From Eubacterium sp. (GTDB lineage: Bacteria; Bacillota; Clostridia; Peptostreptococcales; Anaerovoracaceae), in the NCBI GenBank assembly GCA_017511535.1, contig JAFWJS010000051.1, positions 1 through 61,919 of the forward strand: a stretch of DNA of 61,919 nucleotides, read 5' to 3'. Position numbers and translations under genes: made by a program. The stretch's first letter is position 1. Every line of letters begins with the position of its first letter. Below the pieces are notes generated by a model. That model was given only the letters and a program-made list of their open reading frames with translations. It had not been told where the DNA came from and ran no database searches. This document shows positions 47,498-55,367 of the stretch, piece by piece.

Positions 47498-48286
47498 ATG
47501 TGTGAGCTTTTTGGTTTTTCAAGTGAAGAGAAGATCAGGCCTGTTTTGATGCTGAAGGAGTTCTTCTCACATGGGAAAGACAATCCACACGGCTGGGGCG
47601 CAGCGGTCTTCGGCGAAGGCAGGGCAGAGATCGTGAAAGAGCCTTTGTCTGCGGCAGCAAGCAGAAAGGCTGAGAATTTTGCGGAAAATGTACCGGCTGC
47701 GGATCTGTTCATGGCGCATATCAGACTCGCGACCAAAGGTCAGATCACGATGGACAACACACATCCATTCGTCATGAAAGACGATTCGGGGTGCGAATGG
47801 GTGCTCTCACATAACGGGACCATATTCGGGAGCGACGCGCTTTCCGGATATGTGCACAGGCAGGCCGGAGAAACTGACAGCGAAAGGATCCTGATGTATC
47901 TCATTGACAGGCTGGACCGTGTCACAGCGAAGGCGAAAACCGCGAACCGCCTTACTGCGGACGAGAAGATCAGTGTCATAGAGGAAGTCATAAAAGAGAT
48001 CACGCCGGATAACAAGGTGAATATCCTGATAAGCGACGGGACTTCGCTTTACGCGCATACGAATTACAGGGGGAGCATGAACGTGATGGAAATAAGCGGT
48101 CTTGCAGCAGTTTCATCAAAGCCCCTTTCCGGAGCGCCGGCAGAAAACTGGGAAGAGCTTCCGCTGAACACCCTGATGGTGTATGAAAAAGGACGGCTGA
48201 TATACAGAGGCATACCGCACGGAAACGAGTACTTTGAGGATGAAGAGAGGACAAGAGCACTGTTCCTGGATTACGCAAATATGTAG
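47498..48286 (+). CDS. class II glutamine amidotransferase (YafJ-like)
   Basis: A 262-aa Ntn-type glutamine amidotransferase domain standing alone. Cys2 (MCELFGF) is the N-terminal nucleophile, which fixes the start at 47498. Other parts of the active site are HGWGAAVF, AHIRLATKG and the glutamine-binding LSHNGTIF. The partner that would receive ammonia is not known. GGAG directly abuts the ATG with no spacer, an unusual arrangement that should give low translation. It is the first gene after an Rrf2-boxed promoter, ahead of iscS, an unusual place for this family and a hint of a link to Fe-S or sulfur metabolism. Confidence 0.85.
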   Translation: MCELFGFSSEEKIRPVLMLKEFFSHGKDNPHGWGAAVFGEGRAEIVKEPLSAAASRKAENFAENVPAADLFMAHIRLATKGQITMDNTHPFVMKDDSGCEWVLSHNGTIFGSDALSGYVHRQAGETDSERILMYLIDRLDRVTAKAKTANRLTADEKISVIEEVIKEITPDNKVNILISDGTSLYAHTNYRGSMNVMEISGLAAVSSKPLSGAPAENWEELPLNTLMVYEKGRLIYRGIPHGNEYFEDEERTRALFLDYANM

Positions 48287-48338
48287 CTTTCAGGGGACAG
48301 TTGAATATACATTGTATCAGATAAAGGAAGGAGAACAG

Positions 48339-49526
48339 ATGAACATTTACGCAGACAATGCGGCGACGACCAGGATGAGCCGGACCGCGATCGACGCCAT
48401 GCTTCCGTGTATGGAAGAGATCTTCGGGAATCCGTCGACGCTGTACAGAACAGGGCAGCGAGCGAAAGAGGTAATAGAGCAGGCGAGAGAAGATATCGCA
48501 GCCGTGATCAACGCTTCACCTAAGGAGATAACATTCACTTCCGGAGGCAGCGAGGCAGATAACCAGGCCATAAGATCAGCGGCAGAGCTGGGCAGGAAAA
48601 ACGGAAAGATGCACATCATTTCAACTGCTTTTGAGCACCATGCCGTGCTGCATACACTTAAGAGGCTGGAAGAAGAGGGCTTTGATGTGACGCTTCTCGA
48701 TGTGCATGAGAGCGGGGTCATAAAGCCTGAAGAGGTAGACGCGGCGATACGAGATGACACATGCCTGGTCACCATAATGACAGCGAACAACGAGATAGGC
48801 ACGATCCAGCCGATAAGAGAGATCGGCGGGGTATGCAGAAAACGCGGCGTGATCTTCCATACCGACGCGGTGCAGGCAGTCGGCCACATTCCTATCGATG
48901 TAGAAAAAGACAATATCGATATGCTTTCGGCGTCCGGACACAAGTTCCACGGGCCGAAAGGGTCAGGCTTCCTGTATGCCAGAAAAGGCATCAGGCTCAC
49001 GAACCTCATCGAGGGCGGAGCGCAGGAACGCGGGAAGCGTGCCGGCACTGAGAATGTGCCTGCTATCGCAGGTATGGCGGCTGCACTGAAGGAGGAAGCC
49101 GCCGCGATGGAAGAGAACAGGAAGAAGTTGACCGCGATGCGTGACAGACTTATAAAGGGGCTTCTTGAGATACCACATTCAGCTTTGAACGGCGATCAGA
49201 CAAACAGACTTCCGGGGAATGCGAACTTCTGCTTCGAGGGAGTGGAAGGAGAATCCATACTTCTGCTTCTGGACGAGAAAGGCATCCAGGCTTCGTCCGG
49301 AAGCGCGTGTACGTCAGGGTCGCTCGATCCGAGTCATGTTCTCCTCGCTATAGGACGTGTGCATGACGTGGCTCACGGGTCGCTCAGGCTCACCCTTGGA
49401 GAAGATATCACAGAGGAACAGGTGGACTATATCATAGAGTCAGTGAAAGACGTGATCGGATACCTGAGAAGTTTCTCTCCGGTATGGAAAGAGCTCGTAG
49501 CAGGTCAGCGTCAGTTCATATTATAG
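48339..49526 (+). CDS. iscS: cysteine desulfurase (NifS/IscS)
   Basis: A PLP enzyme of 395 aa that removes sulfur from cysteine as a persulfide for Fe-S clusters and thiolated tRNA. The PLP lysine lies in SASGHKFHGPKG (residues about 198-209), and the catalytic cysteine in SSGSACTSGSLDPSHVL (near residue 325). YADNAATTRMS at the N-terminus is typical. The frame is open to 48234, inside the upstream gene, but GGAAGGAG sits before the ATG at 48339. iscU follows 13 nt later. The C-terminal tail is long enough to dock IscU. Confidence 0.95.
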   Translation: MNIYADNAATTRMSRTAIDAMLPCMEEIFGNPSTLYRTGQRAKEVIEQAREDIAAVINASPKEITFTSGGSEADNQAIRSAAELGRKNGKMHIISTAFEHHAVLHTLKRLEEEGFDVTLLDVHESGVIKPEEVDAAIRDDTCLVTIMTANNEIGTIQPIREIGGVCRKRGVIFHTDAVQAVGHIPIDVEKDNIDMLSASGHKFHGPKGSGFLYARKGIRLTNLIEGGAQERGKRAGTENVPAIAGMAAALKEEAAAMEENRKKLTAMRDRLIKGLLEIPHSALNGDQTNRLPGNANFCFEGVEGESILLLLDEKGIQASSGSACTSGSLDPSHVLLAIGRVHDVAHGSLRLTLGEDITEEQVDYIIESVKDVIGYLRSFSPVWKELVAGQRQFIL

Positions 49527-49539
49527 AAAGGAGCAGGAA

Positions 49540-50040
49540 ATGTCATTATACAGTGAGAAGGTCATGGACCATTTCCTTCACCCGCGTAATCTCGGGTCGA
49601 TAGAAGACGCGAATGGTATCGGTGAAGTGGGAAACGTCAAGTGCGGCGACATAATGAAGATGTATCTGAAGATAGAGGATGATGTCATCAAAGACGTTAA
49701 ATTCGAGACGTTCGGATGCGGCAGTGCGATAGCGTCGAGCTCGATGGCGACGGAACTCATTAAGGGAAAGCCGGTCGAAGAGGCGATGGAACTCACGAAC
49801 AAAGCAGTCGCTGAGGCGCTCGACGGACTTCCTGATTACAAGATGCACTGCTCAGTGCTCGCGGAAGAAGCAATCAAGGCGGCGCTTGACAATTACAAGA
49901 ACGGAGTTCAGCTGGATCCGACAAGTATCATGGAGACAGAGCCTTCAGAAGCTTCCGGAAACGCTGAGCCTGAAGAGAAAGAAGCAGAAGACAAGGCAGA
50001 GAAAGAAGATTCTGCAGAAGGCCGCATCGCCCTCAACTGA
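49540..50040 (+). CDS. iscU: Fe-S cluster scaffold IscU/NifU-N
   Basis: The scaffold on which IscS-derived sulfur and iron are assembled. The 166-aa protein has the three cluster cysteines: VGNVKCGD, FETFGCGSAI and YKMHCSVLAEEAI, with the conserved Asp after the first. The last 40 residues form an acidic Glu/Ala tail (EPEEKEAEDKAEKEDSAEG) not present in standard IscU. iscS and iscU are adjacent and translated from good ribosome sites. Later steps may use the Nfu protein at 31970. Confidence 0.94.
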   Translation: MSLYSEKVMDHFLHPRNLGSIEDANGIGEVGNVKCGDIMKMYLKIEDDVIKDVKFETFGCGSAIASSSMATELIKGKPVEEAMELTNKAVAEALDGLPDYKMHCSVLAEEAIKAALDNYKNGVQLDPTSIMETEPSEASGNAEPEEKEAEDKAEKEDSAEGRIALN

Positions 50041-50101
50041 TATGAGCATATATAAACATTACTTATAGCTAAAGATAAAAAATAAAAATAGCATATAACT
50101 A

Positions 50102-50141
50102 ATATAACCTATTGACACGATAGGTTATATGATGATATCTT
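50102..50141 (+). promoter_or_regulatory. promoter with extended Rrf2 box upstream of the sulfhydrylase
   Basis: A perfect palindrome with 11-bp arms (50102-50112 and 50120-50130, centre TGACACG) overlaps the -35 TTGACA (50112-50117). TATCTT (50136-50141, 18 nt spacing) is the likely -10. The core ACCTATTGACAC matches the box at 47419. Confidence 0.75.
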
Positions 50142-50171
50142 TAAACTGCAAAGAGAAAGGAGGCGCGGAAG

Positions 50172-50315
50172 ATGATAAGAAGATCAAGCGGAAAACGATT
50201 CTGTAAGATGTGTATGCGAATGCTGATCTCCCGGACATGGAAACAGGCCGGGGCGTCAGGATCTGATTATCCGCGCCTTGCCGATACACGATGTCGGACC
50301 AGTCTAAGCAGATAA
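50172..50315 (+). CDS. candidate 47-aa leader peptide
   Basis: A small ORF with a strong site (AAAGGAGG, 8 nt, ATG). The predicted peptide is basic with three cysteines (CKMC near residue 11, another near 41). Its frame covers the 5' arm of the long-range stem at 50228. It could be a leader peptide whose translation affects folding, or simply chance in a structured RNA. No homology is known to me. Confidence 0.35.
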   Translation: MIRRSSGKRFCKMCMRMLISRTWKQAGASGSDYPRLADTRCRTSLSR

Positions 50316-50385
50316 AGGCTGTATGTCATAGAGTGTGAATCATATGTCCGGGAGCTTACAGATCGGCGCCCGGATTTTTACGGGC
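50228..50385 (+). promoter_or_regulatory. candidate riboswitch/attenuator in the O-acetylhomoserine sulfhydrylase leader
   Basis: The 11-bp arm at 50228-50238 can pair perfectly with 50344-50354, closing a junction with at least two inner hairpins (GGAT-loop-ATCC near 50259-50272; CCGATA-CACGA-TGTCGG near 50281-50297). The 3' arm of the closing stem (50348-50355) can pair instead with GCGCCCGG (50366-50373), followed by ATTTTT: a terminator. The two pairings exclude each other, the classic switch layout. No known aptamer (S-box, T-box, cobalamin) fits what I recall. Transcription would begin near 50150. Confidence 0.55.
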
Positions 50386-50429
50386 AAAACGAATGAATGA
50401 CTCAGGTACATATGAAAAGGAGAAATAAA

Positions 50430-51713
50430 ATGAGTAATTACAGATTCGAGACATTACAGCTTCACGTAGGACAGGAGCAGGCAGACCCTGCTACAGATTC
50501 AAGAGCAGTTCCTATCTATCAGACGACGGCGTACGTATTCCATAACAGCCAGCATGCGGCAGACAGGTTCGGCCTTGCTGATCCGGGAAATATCTATGGA
50601 AGACTTACGAATTCCACACAGGGAGTCCTTGAAGAAAGAGTCGCGGCGCTTGAGGGGGGTTCAGCGGCACTTGCTGTAGCGTCAGGAGCGGCAGCGATAG
50701 CGTATACCGTCCAGGCTCTTGCGGCAAACGGAGGGCATATAGTCGCGCAGAAGACTATATACGGCGGGACATTCAATCTGCTTGAGCATACGCTTCCGCA
50801 GTACGGTATCAAAACGACATTTGTCGACGCACACGATCTGGATGAGATCGAAGGCGCTATAAAAGAGGATACCAGAGCGGTATTTCTGGAGACTCTCGGA
50901 AACCCTAACAGCGATATACCTGATATCGACGCAGTCGCTGACATCGCGCACAGGCATGGACTTCCGCTCGTGATAGACAATACGTTCGGTACGCCGTACC
51001 TTATCCGTCCTATCGAGCACGGAACTGATATAGTGGTCCATTCAGCGACAAAATTCCTTGGCGGACATGGTACTACTCTGGGCGGTATAATCGTGGAATC
51101 GGGCAAGTTCGACTGGAAGGCGAGCGGAAGATATCCTCAGATCGCTGACCCTAACCCGAGCTATCACGGAGTATCGTTTGCGGACGCAGTTGGGCCGGCG
51201 GCTTTCGTCACATACATAAGAGCGATCCTCCTCAGAGACACAGGCGCGGCGATATCGCCGTTCAACGCGTTCCTTCTGCTTCAGGGCATAGAGACACTGT
51301 CTCTCAGGGTCGAGCGTCACGCAGAGAATACCGGGAAAGTCGTAGAGTTCCTGAACAGTCATCCTCTGGTCGAGAAGGTCAATCATCCGTCGCTTCCGGA
51401 CCATCCGGACCACGCGCTGTATGAGAAGTACTTCCCGAACGGCGGCGGGTCTATATTCACTTTCAACATCAAAGGCGGCCGTGAGGAAGCTTGGAAGTTC
51501 ATTGACAATCTGAAGATATTCTCTCTTCTCGCTAATGTGGCAGATGTCAAGAGTCTGGTGATACATCCTGCGTCAACGACGCACTCACAGCTCACGGATG
51601 AGGAGCTGGCGGATCAGGGGATCGGTCAGAATACGATCCGTCTGTCGATAGGAACAGAGAACATAGACGATATAATCGAGGATCTGGAGAACGGATTCGC
51701 GGCAATACAGTAA
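50430..51713 (+). CDS. O-acetylhomoserine aminocarboxypropyltransferase (sulfhydrylase)
   Basis: A PLP enzyme of the Cys/Met metabolism family, 427 aa, that makes homocysteine from O-acetylhomoserine and sulfide. It opens with FETLQLHVGQEQADP and carries the PLP lysine in VHSATKFLGGHGTT. TNSTQGVLEERVAALEGG and IHPASTTHSQL are standard. AAAAGGAG before the ATG at 50430 sets the start; the frame runs to 50397. Sulfide use and the Rrf2 box make it part of the sulfur-responsive set. It may be co-transcribed with the binding lipoprotein 41 nt later. Confidence 0.93.
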   Translation: MSNYRFETLQLHVGQEQADPATDSRAVPIYQTTAYVFHNSQHAADRFGLADPGNIYGRLTNSTQGVLEERVAALEGGSAALAVASGAAAIAYTVQALAANGGHIVAQKTIYGGTFNLLEHTLPQYGIKTTFVDAHDLDEIEGAIKEDTRAVFLETLGNPNSDIPDIDAVADIAHRHGLPLVIDNTFGTPYLIRPIEHGTDIVVHSATKFLGGHGTTLGGIIVESGKFDWKASGRYPQIADPNPSYHGVSFADAVGPAAFVTYIRAILLRDTGAAISPFNAFLLLQGIETLSLRVERHAENTGKVVEFLNSHPLVEKVNHPSLPDHPDHALYEKYFPNGGGSIFTFNIKGGREEAWKFIDNLKIFSLLANVADVKSLVIHPASTTHSQLTDEELADQGIGQNTIRLSIGTENIDDIIEDLENGFAAIQ

Positions 51714-51754
51714 ACGGCAGGAACGACATCCCGCCACATAAAAGGAGGAATAAA

Positions 51755-52621
51755 ATGAAAAACAATATCCTGAAATATACAGCGGTTATCGCAATACTGA
51801 TCCTGACCATAGGAACTGCAGCGGCTCTGACATCATGCAAAGGCGGAGAAGAGAGCGGATCCGGCGGCAAAACAGTATACCGTACACTGGATGAGATAAA
51901 AGAGTCAGGCGAGATCAACCTCGGCGTCTTCTCCGACAAAAGTCCGTTCGGTTTTGTTGATGAGAACGGACAGTATCAGGGGTATGACATATATCTGGCT
52001 GAGAGACTGGGTAAGGACCTCGGTGTGAAGATCAACTATGTATCAACTGAGGCAGCCAACAGAGTCGAGTATCTGGAGACAGGCAAAGTCGACATCATAC
52101 TTGCGAACTTCACGGTAACAGACGAGAGGGCTGAGAAAGTCGACTTCGCTCTGCCGTATATGAACGTTTCGCTCGGCGTAGTATCTCCGGACAGCCGTAT
52201 AATAGCAGACGTGTCTGACATTAAAGACGACGATGAAGTCATCGTTATATCGGGAACAACTGCGGAAACTTATTTTACAGAGAATCTCCCGGACGTGAAA
52301 CTTCAGAAGTACGATACATACGCGAACGCCAAGAACGCTCTGGAAAACGGTACAGCCGCAGCCTGGGCAAATGATAACACAGAAGTCATCGCGTTCGCTA
52401 ATGAGAACAAAGGATATACGGTCGGTATCACAGAGCTTGGAAGCAAGGATACGATCGCGCCGGCAGTGAGCAAAGGAAACGAGACTCTGCTCAACTGGCT
52501 TAACGAAGAACTGACGGCGCTGGGATCTGAAAACTTCTTCCATGCCGCGTATGAAGAGACGCTTCTCGATACTTACGGAAAAGATTACGAAGAGGAGCTG
52601 GTCGTAGAACCGGGCAAATGA
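51755..52621 (+). CDS. amino-acid ABC transporter substrate-binding lipoprotein
   Basis: An exported family-3 solute-binding protein, 288 aa. It has a signal segment (residues about 8-26) with lipobox ALTSC, a Gly/Ser linker, then the bilobed binding fold: INLGVFSDKSPFGFVDENGQ, YQGYDIYLAERLGKDLG and the hinge VDIILANFTVTDERAEKVDF. Its position directly after the sulfhydrylase suggests cystine or a related sulfur amino acid. No permease or ATPase genes follow, so its partners are elsewhere. It has a strong ribosome site (AAAGGAGG) and a terminator after it. Confidence 0.9.
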   Translation: MKNNILKYTAVIAILILTIGTAAALTSCKGGEESGSGGKTVYRTLDEIKESGEINLGVFSDKSPFGFVDENGQYQGYDIYLAERLGKDLGVKINYVSTEAANRVEYLETGKVDIILANFTVTDERAEKVDFALPYMNVSLGVVSPDSRIIADVSDIKDDDEVIVISGTTAETYFTENLPDVKLQKYDTYANAKNALENGTAAAWANDNTEVIAFANENKGYTVGITELGSKDTIAPAVSKGNETLLNWLNEELTALGSENFFHAAYEETLLDTYGKDYEEELVVEPGK

Positions 52622-52685
52622 TCCTGAGCCGTAACAGACCCGAGGTCAGGTACGGAAACAGTTTTTCCTTCTAATTATATATAAG

Positions 52686-52729
52686 CAGGATGCAGACAGA
52701 GATCATTTATGTCTGCATCCTGTTTTTTT
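52686..52729 (+). terminator. rho-independent terminator after the binding lipoprotein gene
   Basis: A 13-bp stem (CAGGATGCAGACA with TGTCTGCATCCTG) and seven T's. Confidence 0.97.
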
Positions 52730-52810
52730 AAAGGGAAAGCCTGCTGATACACAGAACTGCCAGAGGTGATATAATGCATATATAAACAATGGACAAAAGG
52801 GTGGCCAGCA

Positions 52811-53677
52811 TTGCTGAAAAAAAACTTGACATCTAAATTATACTTCCGGCTGATCCCGCTGCAGCTGTTCATGCTGGTGATCGCTGCGGTGAACGGTTTC
52901 ATATCAGGACCGTTCACGGGATTCTTCATAAAGGATACGGGACAGCCTGTGTATCAGATGACTGTCGACGCGTTCAGGATGCTTCCGTTCGCCATGCCGT
53001 TCTCAGTATTCGTATTGAGCTTCGTGACTTACGGCCAGACGTCGGGGAAACAGGCGATAGTCCACCTGGAGACGCTGCTGGACGGCGTTGTCTGCGTAGC
53101 AGGATTCACCGCTCTTCTTATCGGGCCTATGGGAATGAAAGGCTTCTATCTGGCTAACATACTGAACGGCGTGGTCACAGTCGCAGTTTTCTTTATATAT
53201 TCCTGCCTGAAAAGAAAATCTTTCCCGAAGAATATGGAAGACCTTATGGTGATACCGCCTGGCTTCGGATTTCCTCCGGAGGACCGTATCGATATCACGA
53301 TAAACGATATGGACGGCGTGCTCAGGACAGCGGACAGGATCCAGCGGTTCCTTCTTGACAGAGGCACAGATCGCAGGAGGGCGTATTACGGGGCGCTATG
53401 CATGGAGGAGATGGCAGGCAACATAGTCAAATATGGCTTTAATGAAGACAGCAGGCCTCACACCATTGATATCAGGGCGGCAGTAAAGGGCGATACTATG
53501 ATCCTCAGGATCAAAGACGACTGTAAGGCATTTGATCCAACGGAAAGAGAGAAGCTGGCGCCGGATGACGACGTACTTAAGGATATCGGGATCCGTATGG
53601 TGTACAGAATAGCTGACGACGTGAGCTACAATCATACTCTTGGACTGAACGTACTCACGATCAGGATAAAAATATAA
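52811..53677 (+). CDS. short MATE-like membrane part fused to a HATPase_c regulatory kinase domain
   Basis: A 288-aa protein with about four hydrophobic segments in residues 10-130, then a HATPase_c domain of the anti-sigma-factor/serine kinase (RsbW) type (ALCMEEMAGNIVKYGF, then LRIKDDCKAFDP and GIRMVYRIADDVSY). I recall larger Bacillota proteins in which a full MATE transporter precedes this same kinase domain. Here the membrane part resembles the first helix joined to the last few, as if the middle were deleted in frame. It starts at TTG (52811) behind AAAGGGTGG. The function is unknown; a signalling or anti-sigma role is inferred. Confidence 0.65.
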   Translation: MLKKNLTSKLYFRLIPLQLFMLVIAAVNGFISGPFTGFFIKDTGQPVYQMTVDAFRMLPFAMPFSVFVLSFVTYGQTSGKQAIVHLETLLDGVVCVAGFTALLIGPMGMKGFYLANILNGVVTVAVFFIYSCLKRKSFPKNMEDLMVIPPGFGFPPEDRIDITINDMDGVLRTADRIQRFLLDRGTDRRRAYYGALCMEEMAGNIVKYGFNEDSRPHTIDIRAAVKGDTMILRIKDDCKAFDPTEREKLAPDDDVLKDIGIRMVYRIADDVSYNHTLGLNVLTIRIKI

Positions 53678-53705
53678 AGTGATACCGCTCATATGGTAAT
53701 TACTG

Positions 53706-53734
53706 TTGATTTTTGGCACGCCGTGCGTTAAAAT
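53706..53734 (+). promoter_or_regulatory. guaB promoter with a palindrome in the spacer
   Basis: TTGATT (53706-53711), 17 nt, TAAAAT (53729-53734). GCACG-C-CGTGC (53716-53726) forms a perfect inverted repeat inside the spacer, a possible operator. Confidence 0.6.
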
Positions 53735-53776
53735 AGGTCAAATACAAATTGCAGCAGATAAATAAAGGAGGAGAAA

Positions 53777-55288
53777 ATGGCCCATTTCTTTAAAGAACCT
53801 TCAAGGACATTCAGCGAGTATCTTCTTGTGCCGGGATATACGTCGGAAGACTGCATTCCTGACAAAGTATCGCTGAAAACACCGATAACGAAATTCAGGA
53901 AAGGTGAAGAACCTGAGCTCACAGCAAATATCCCACTGGTCTCCGCGGTGATGCAGGCTGTTTCTGATGACAAGATGGCAGTTGCTCTCGCGAAGGAAGG
54001 TGGGATTTCGTTTATTTACGGATCACAGACCATCGAAGACGAAGCCGCGATGGTACGCCGCGTGAAAGACTATAAGGCGGGTTTTGTCAGAAGCGACAGT
54101 AACCTTCGCCCGGATCAGACGCTGCAGGACGTCCTGAACATCAAGGCCGAGAAGGGCCATTCGACTATAGCCATCACAGAAGACGGCACAGCGGAGAGCA
54201 GGCTGGTCGGAATGGTGACGAGCCGTGACTACAGAGTCAGCCGTATGGATCCGTCGACGAAGATAAGTGAATTCATGACGCCGTTCGACAAGCTGATCTA
54301 CGGCGAAGACGGTATCTCACTTTCCGAGGCGAACGATATCCTCTGGGAGAACAAGCTGAATGCGCTCCCGATCATTGACAAAGATCAGAGACTGGCTTAC
54401 TTCGTATTCAGGAAAGACTACGACAGCCATAAGAGTCATCCGAACGAGCTGCTTGACGAAAACAAGAGATATGTGGTCGGAGCAGGCGTGAATTCAAGAG
54501 ATTACAAGGAACGTATACCTGCACTCGTGGAAGCCGGCGCTGACGTGCTCTGCATAGATTCATCCGAGGGATATTCCGTCTGGCAGGCAAACACACTGGC
54601 ATGGGTCAGGGAAAAGTACGGCGATTCAGTAAAGATCGGCGCCGGAAACGTAGTAGATAAAGATGGATTCAATTTCCTTGCCGAGGCGGGAGCTGACTTC
54701 ATCAAGATCGGCATCGGCGGAGGCTCTATCTGTATCACCAGAGAGCAAAAGGGCATCGGCCGCGGCCAGGCATCCGCGGTCATCGACGTGGCAGAAGCAA
54801 GAGACGAGTACTTCGAGAAGACAGGCATATATATTCCGATCTGCTCTGACGGCGGCATCGTATACGATTATCATATGACGCTTGCGCTCGCTATGGGAGC
54901 TGACTTCCTGATGCTCGGAAGATATTTCGCGAGATTCGATGAATCACCGTCCAACAAGCTGAATATAAACGGAAACTACGTCAAGGAATACTGGGGTGAA
55001 GGTTCCAACAGGGCCAGGAACTGGCAGCGCTATGACCTCGGCGGAGACGGCGGAAAGATGAAGTTTGAAGAGGGCGTGGACTCATATGTTCCATACGCCG
55101 GCCCGCTCCATGACAACGTGGAAGTGTCGCTCAACAAGGTCAAGTCGACTATGTGTAACTGCGGTGCGACAAACATCCCGGATCTGCAGAAGAACGCCAA
55201 GCTCACGCTTGTATCCGCGACATCGATCGTGGAAGGCGGAGCGCACGACGTAATACTGCGTGATTCGTCACAGAACGCAATAAGGTAA
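53777..55288 (+). CDS. guaB: inosine-5'-monophosphate dehydrogenase
   Basis: IMPDH oxidises IMP to XMP, the first step to GMP. The 503-aa protein has the catalytic cysteine loop [20 protein letters not shown] (residues about 314-333) and two CBS motifs in an insert (residues about 95-215, for example [11 protein letters not shown] and [12 protein letters not shown]). The flap region [11 protein letters not shown] is near the C-terminus. The sequence is somewhat divergent, resembling a clade seen in some Clostridia. guaA follows, so the pair converts IMP to GMP. Confidence 0.94.
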   Translation: MAHFFKEPSRTFSEYLLVPGYTSEDCIPDKVSLKTPITKFRKGEEPELTANIPLVSAVMQAVSDDKMAVALAKEGGISFIYGSQTIEDEAAMVRRVKDYKAGFVRSDSNLRPDQTLQDVLNIKAEKGHSTIAITEDGTAESRLVGMVTSRDYRVSRMDPSTKISEFMTPFDKLIYGEDGISLSEANDILWENKLNALPIIDKDQRLAYFVFRKDYDSHKSHPNELLDENKRYVVGAGVNSRDYKERIPALVEAGADVLCIDSSEGYSVWQANTLAWVREKYGDSVKIGAGNVVDKDGFNFLAEAGADFIKIGIGGGSICITREQKGIGRGQASAVIDVAEARDEYFEKTGIYIPICSDGGIVYDYHMTLALAMGADFLMLGRYFARFDESPSNKLNINGNYVKEYWGEGSNRARNWQRYDLGGDGGKMKFEEGVDSYVPYAGPLHDNVEVSLNKVKSTMCNCGATNIPDLQKNAKLTLVSATSIVEGGAHDVILRDSSQNAIR

Positions 55289-55297
55289 TGTGTAATA

Positions 55298-55347
55298 GGG
55301 GACGGTTCCGAAAAACACAGTTAAATGTGTTTCCCGAAACCGTCCCC
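55298..55347. repeat. hairpin element between guaB and guaA
   Basis: GGGGACGGTT (55298-55307) pairs with AACCGTCCCC (55338-55347). AAACACA and TGTGTTT extend the stem inside, after a few mismatches. The GGGGACGGTT wording resembles common intergenic repeats of Clostridia and the element at 17492. It could end or attenuate guaB transcription, but there is no T-run. Confidence 0.6.
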
Positions 55348-55367
55348 AAAAACACAGAGAGGGGAAA

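Noticed and set aside
50228-50385. S-box, T-box or cobalamin riboswitch in the sulfhydrylase leader
   Set aside because: I could not find their conserved cores by eye (for example the T-box AGGGTGG or a B12 box), so I left the class open.
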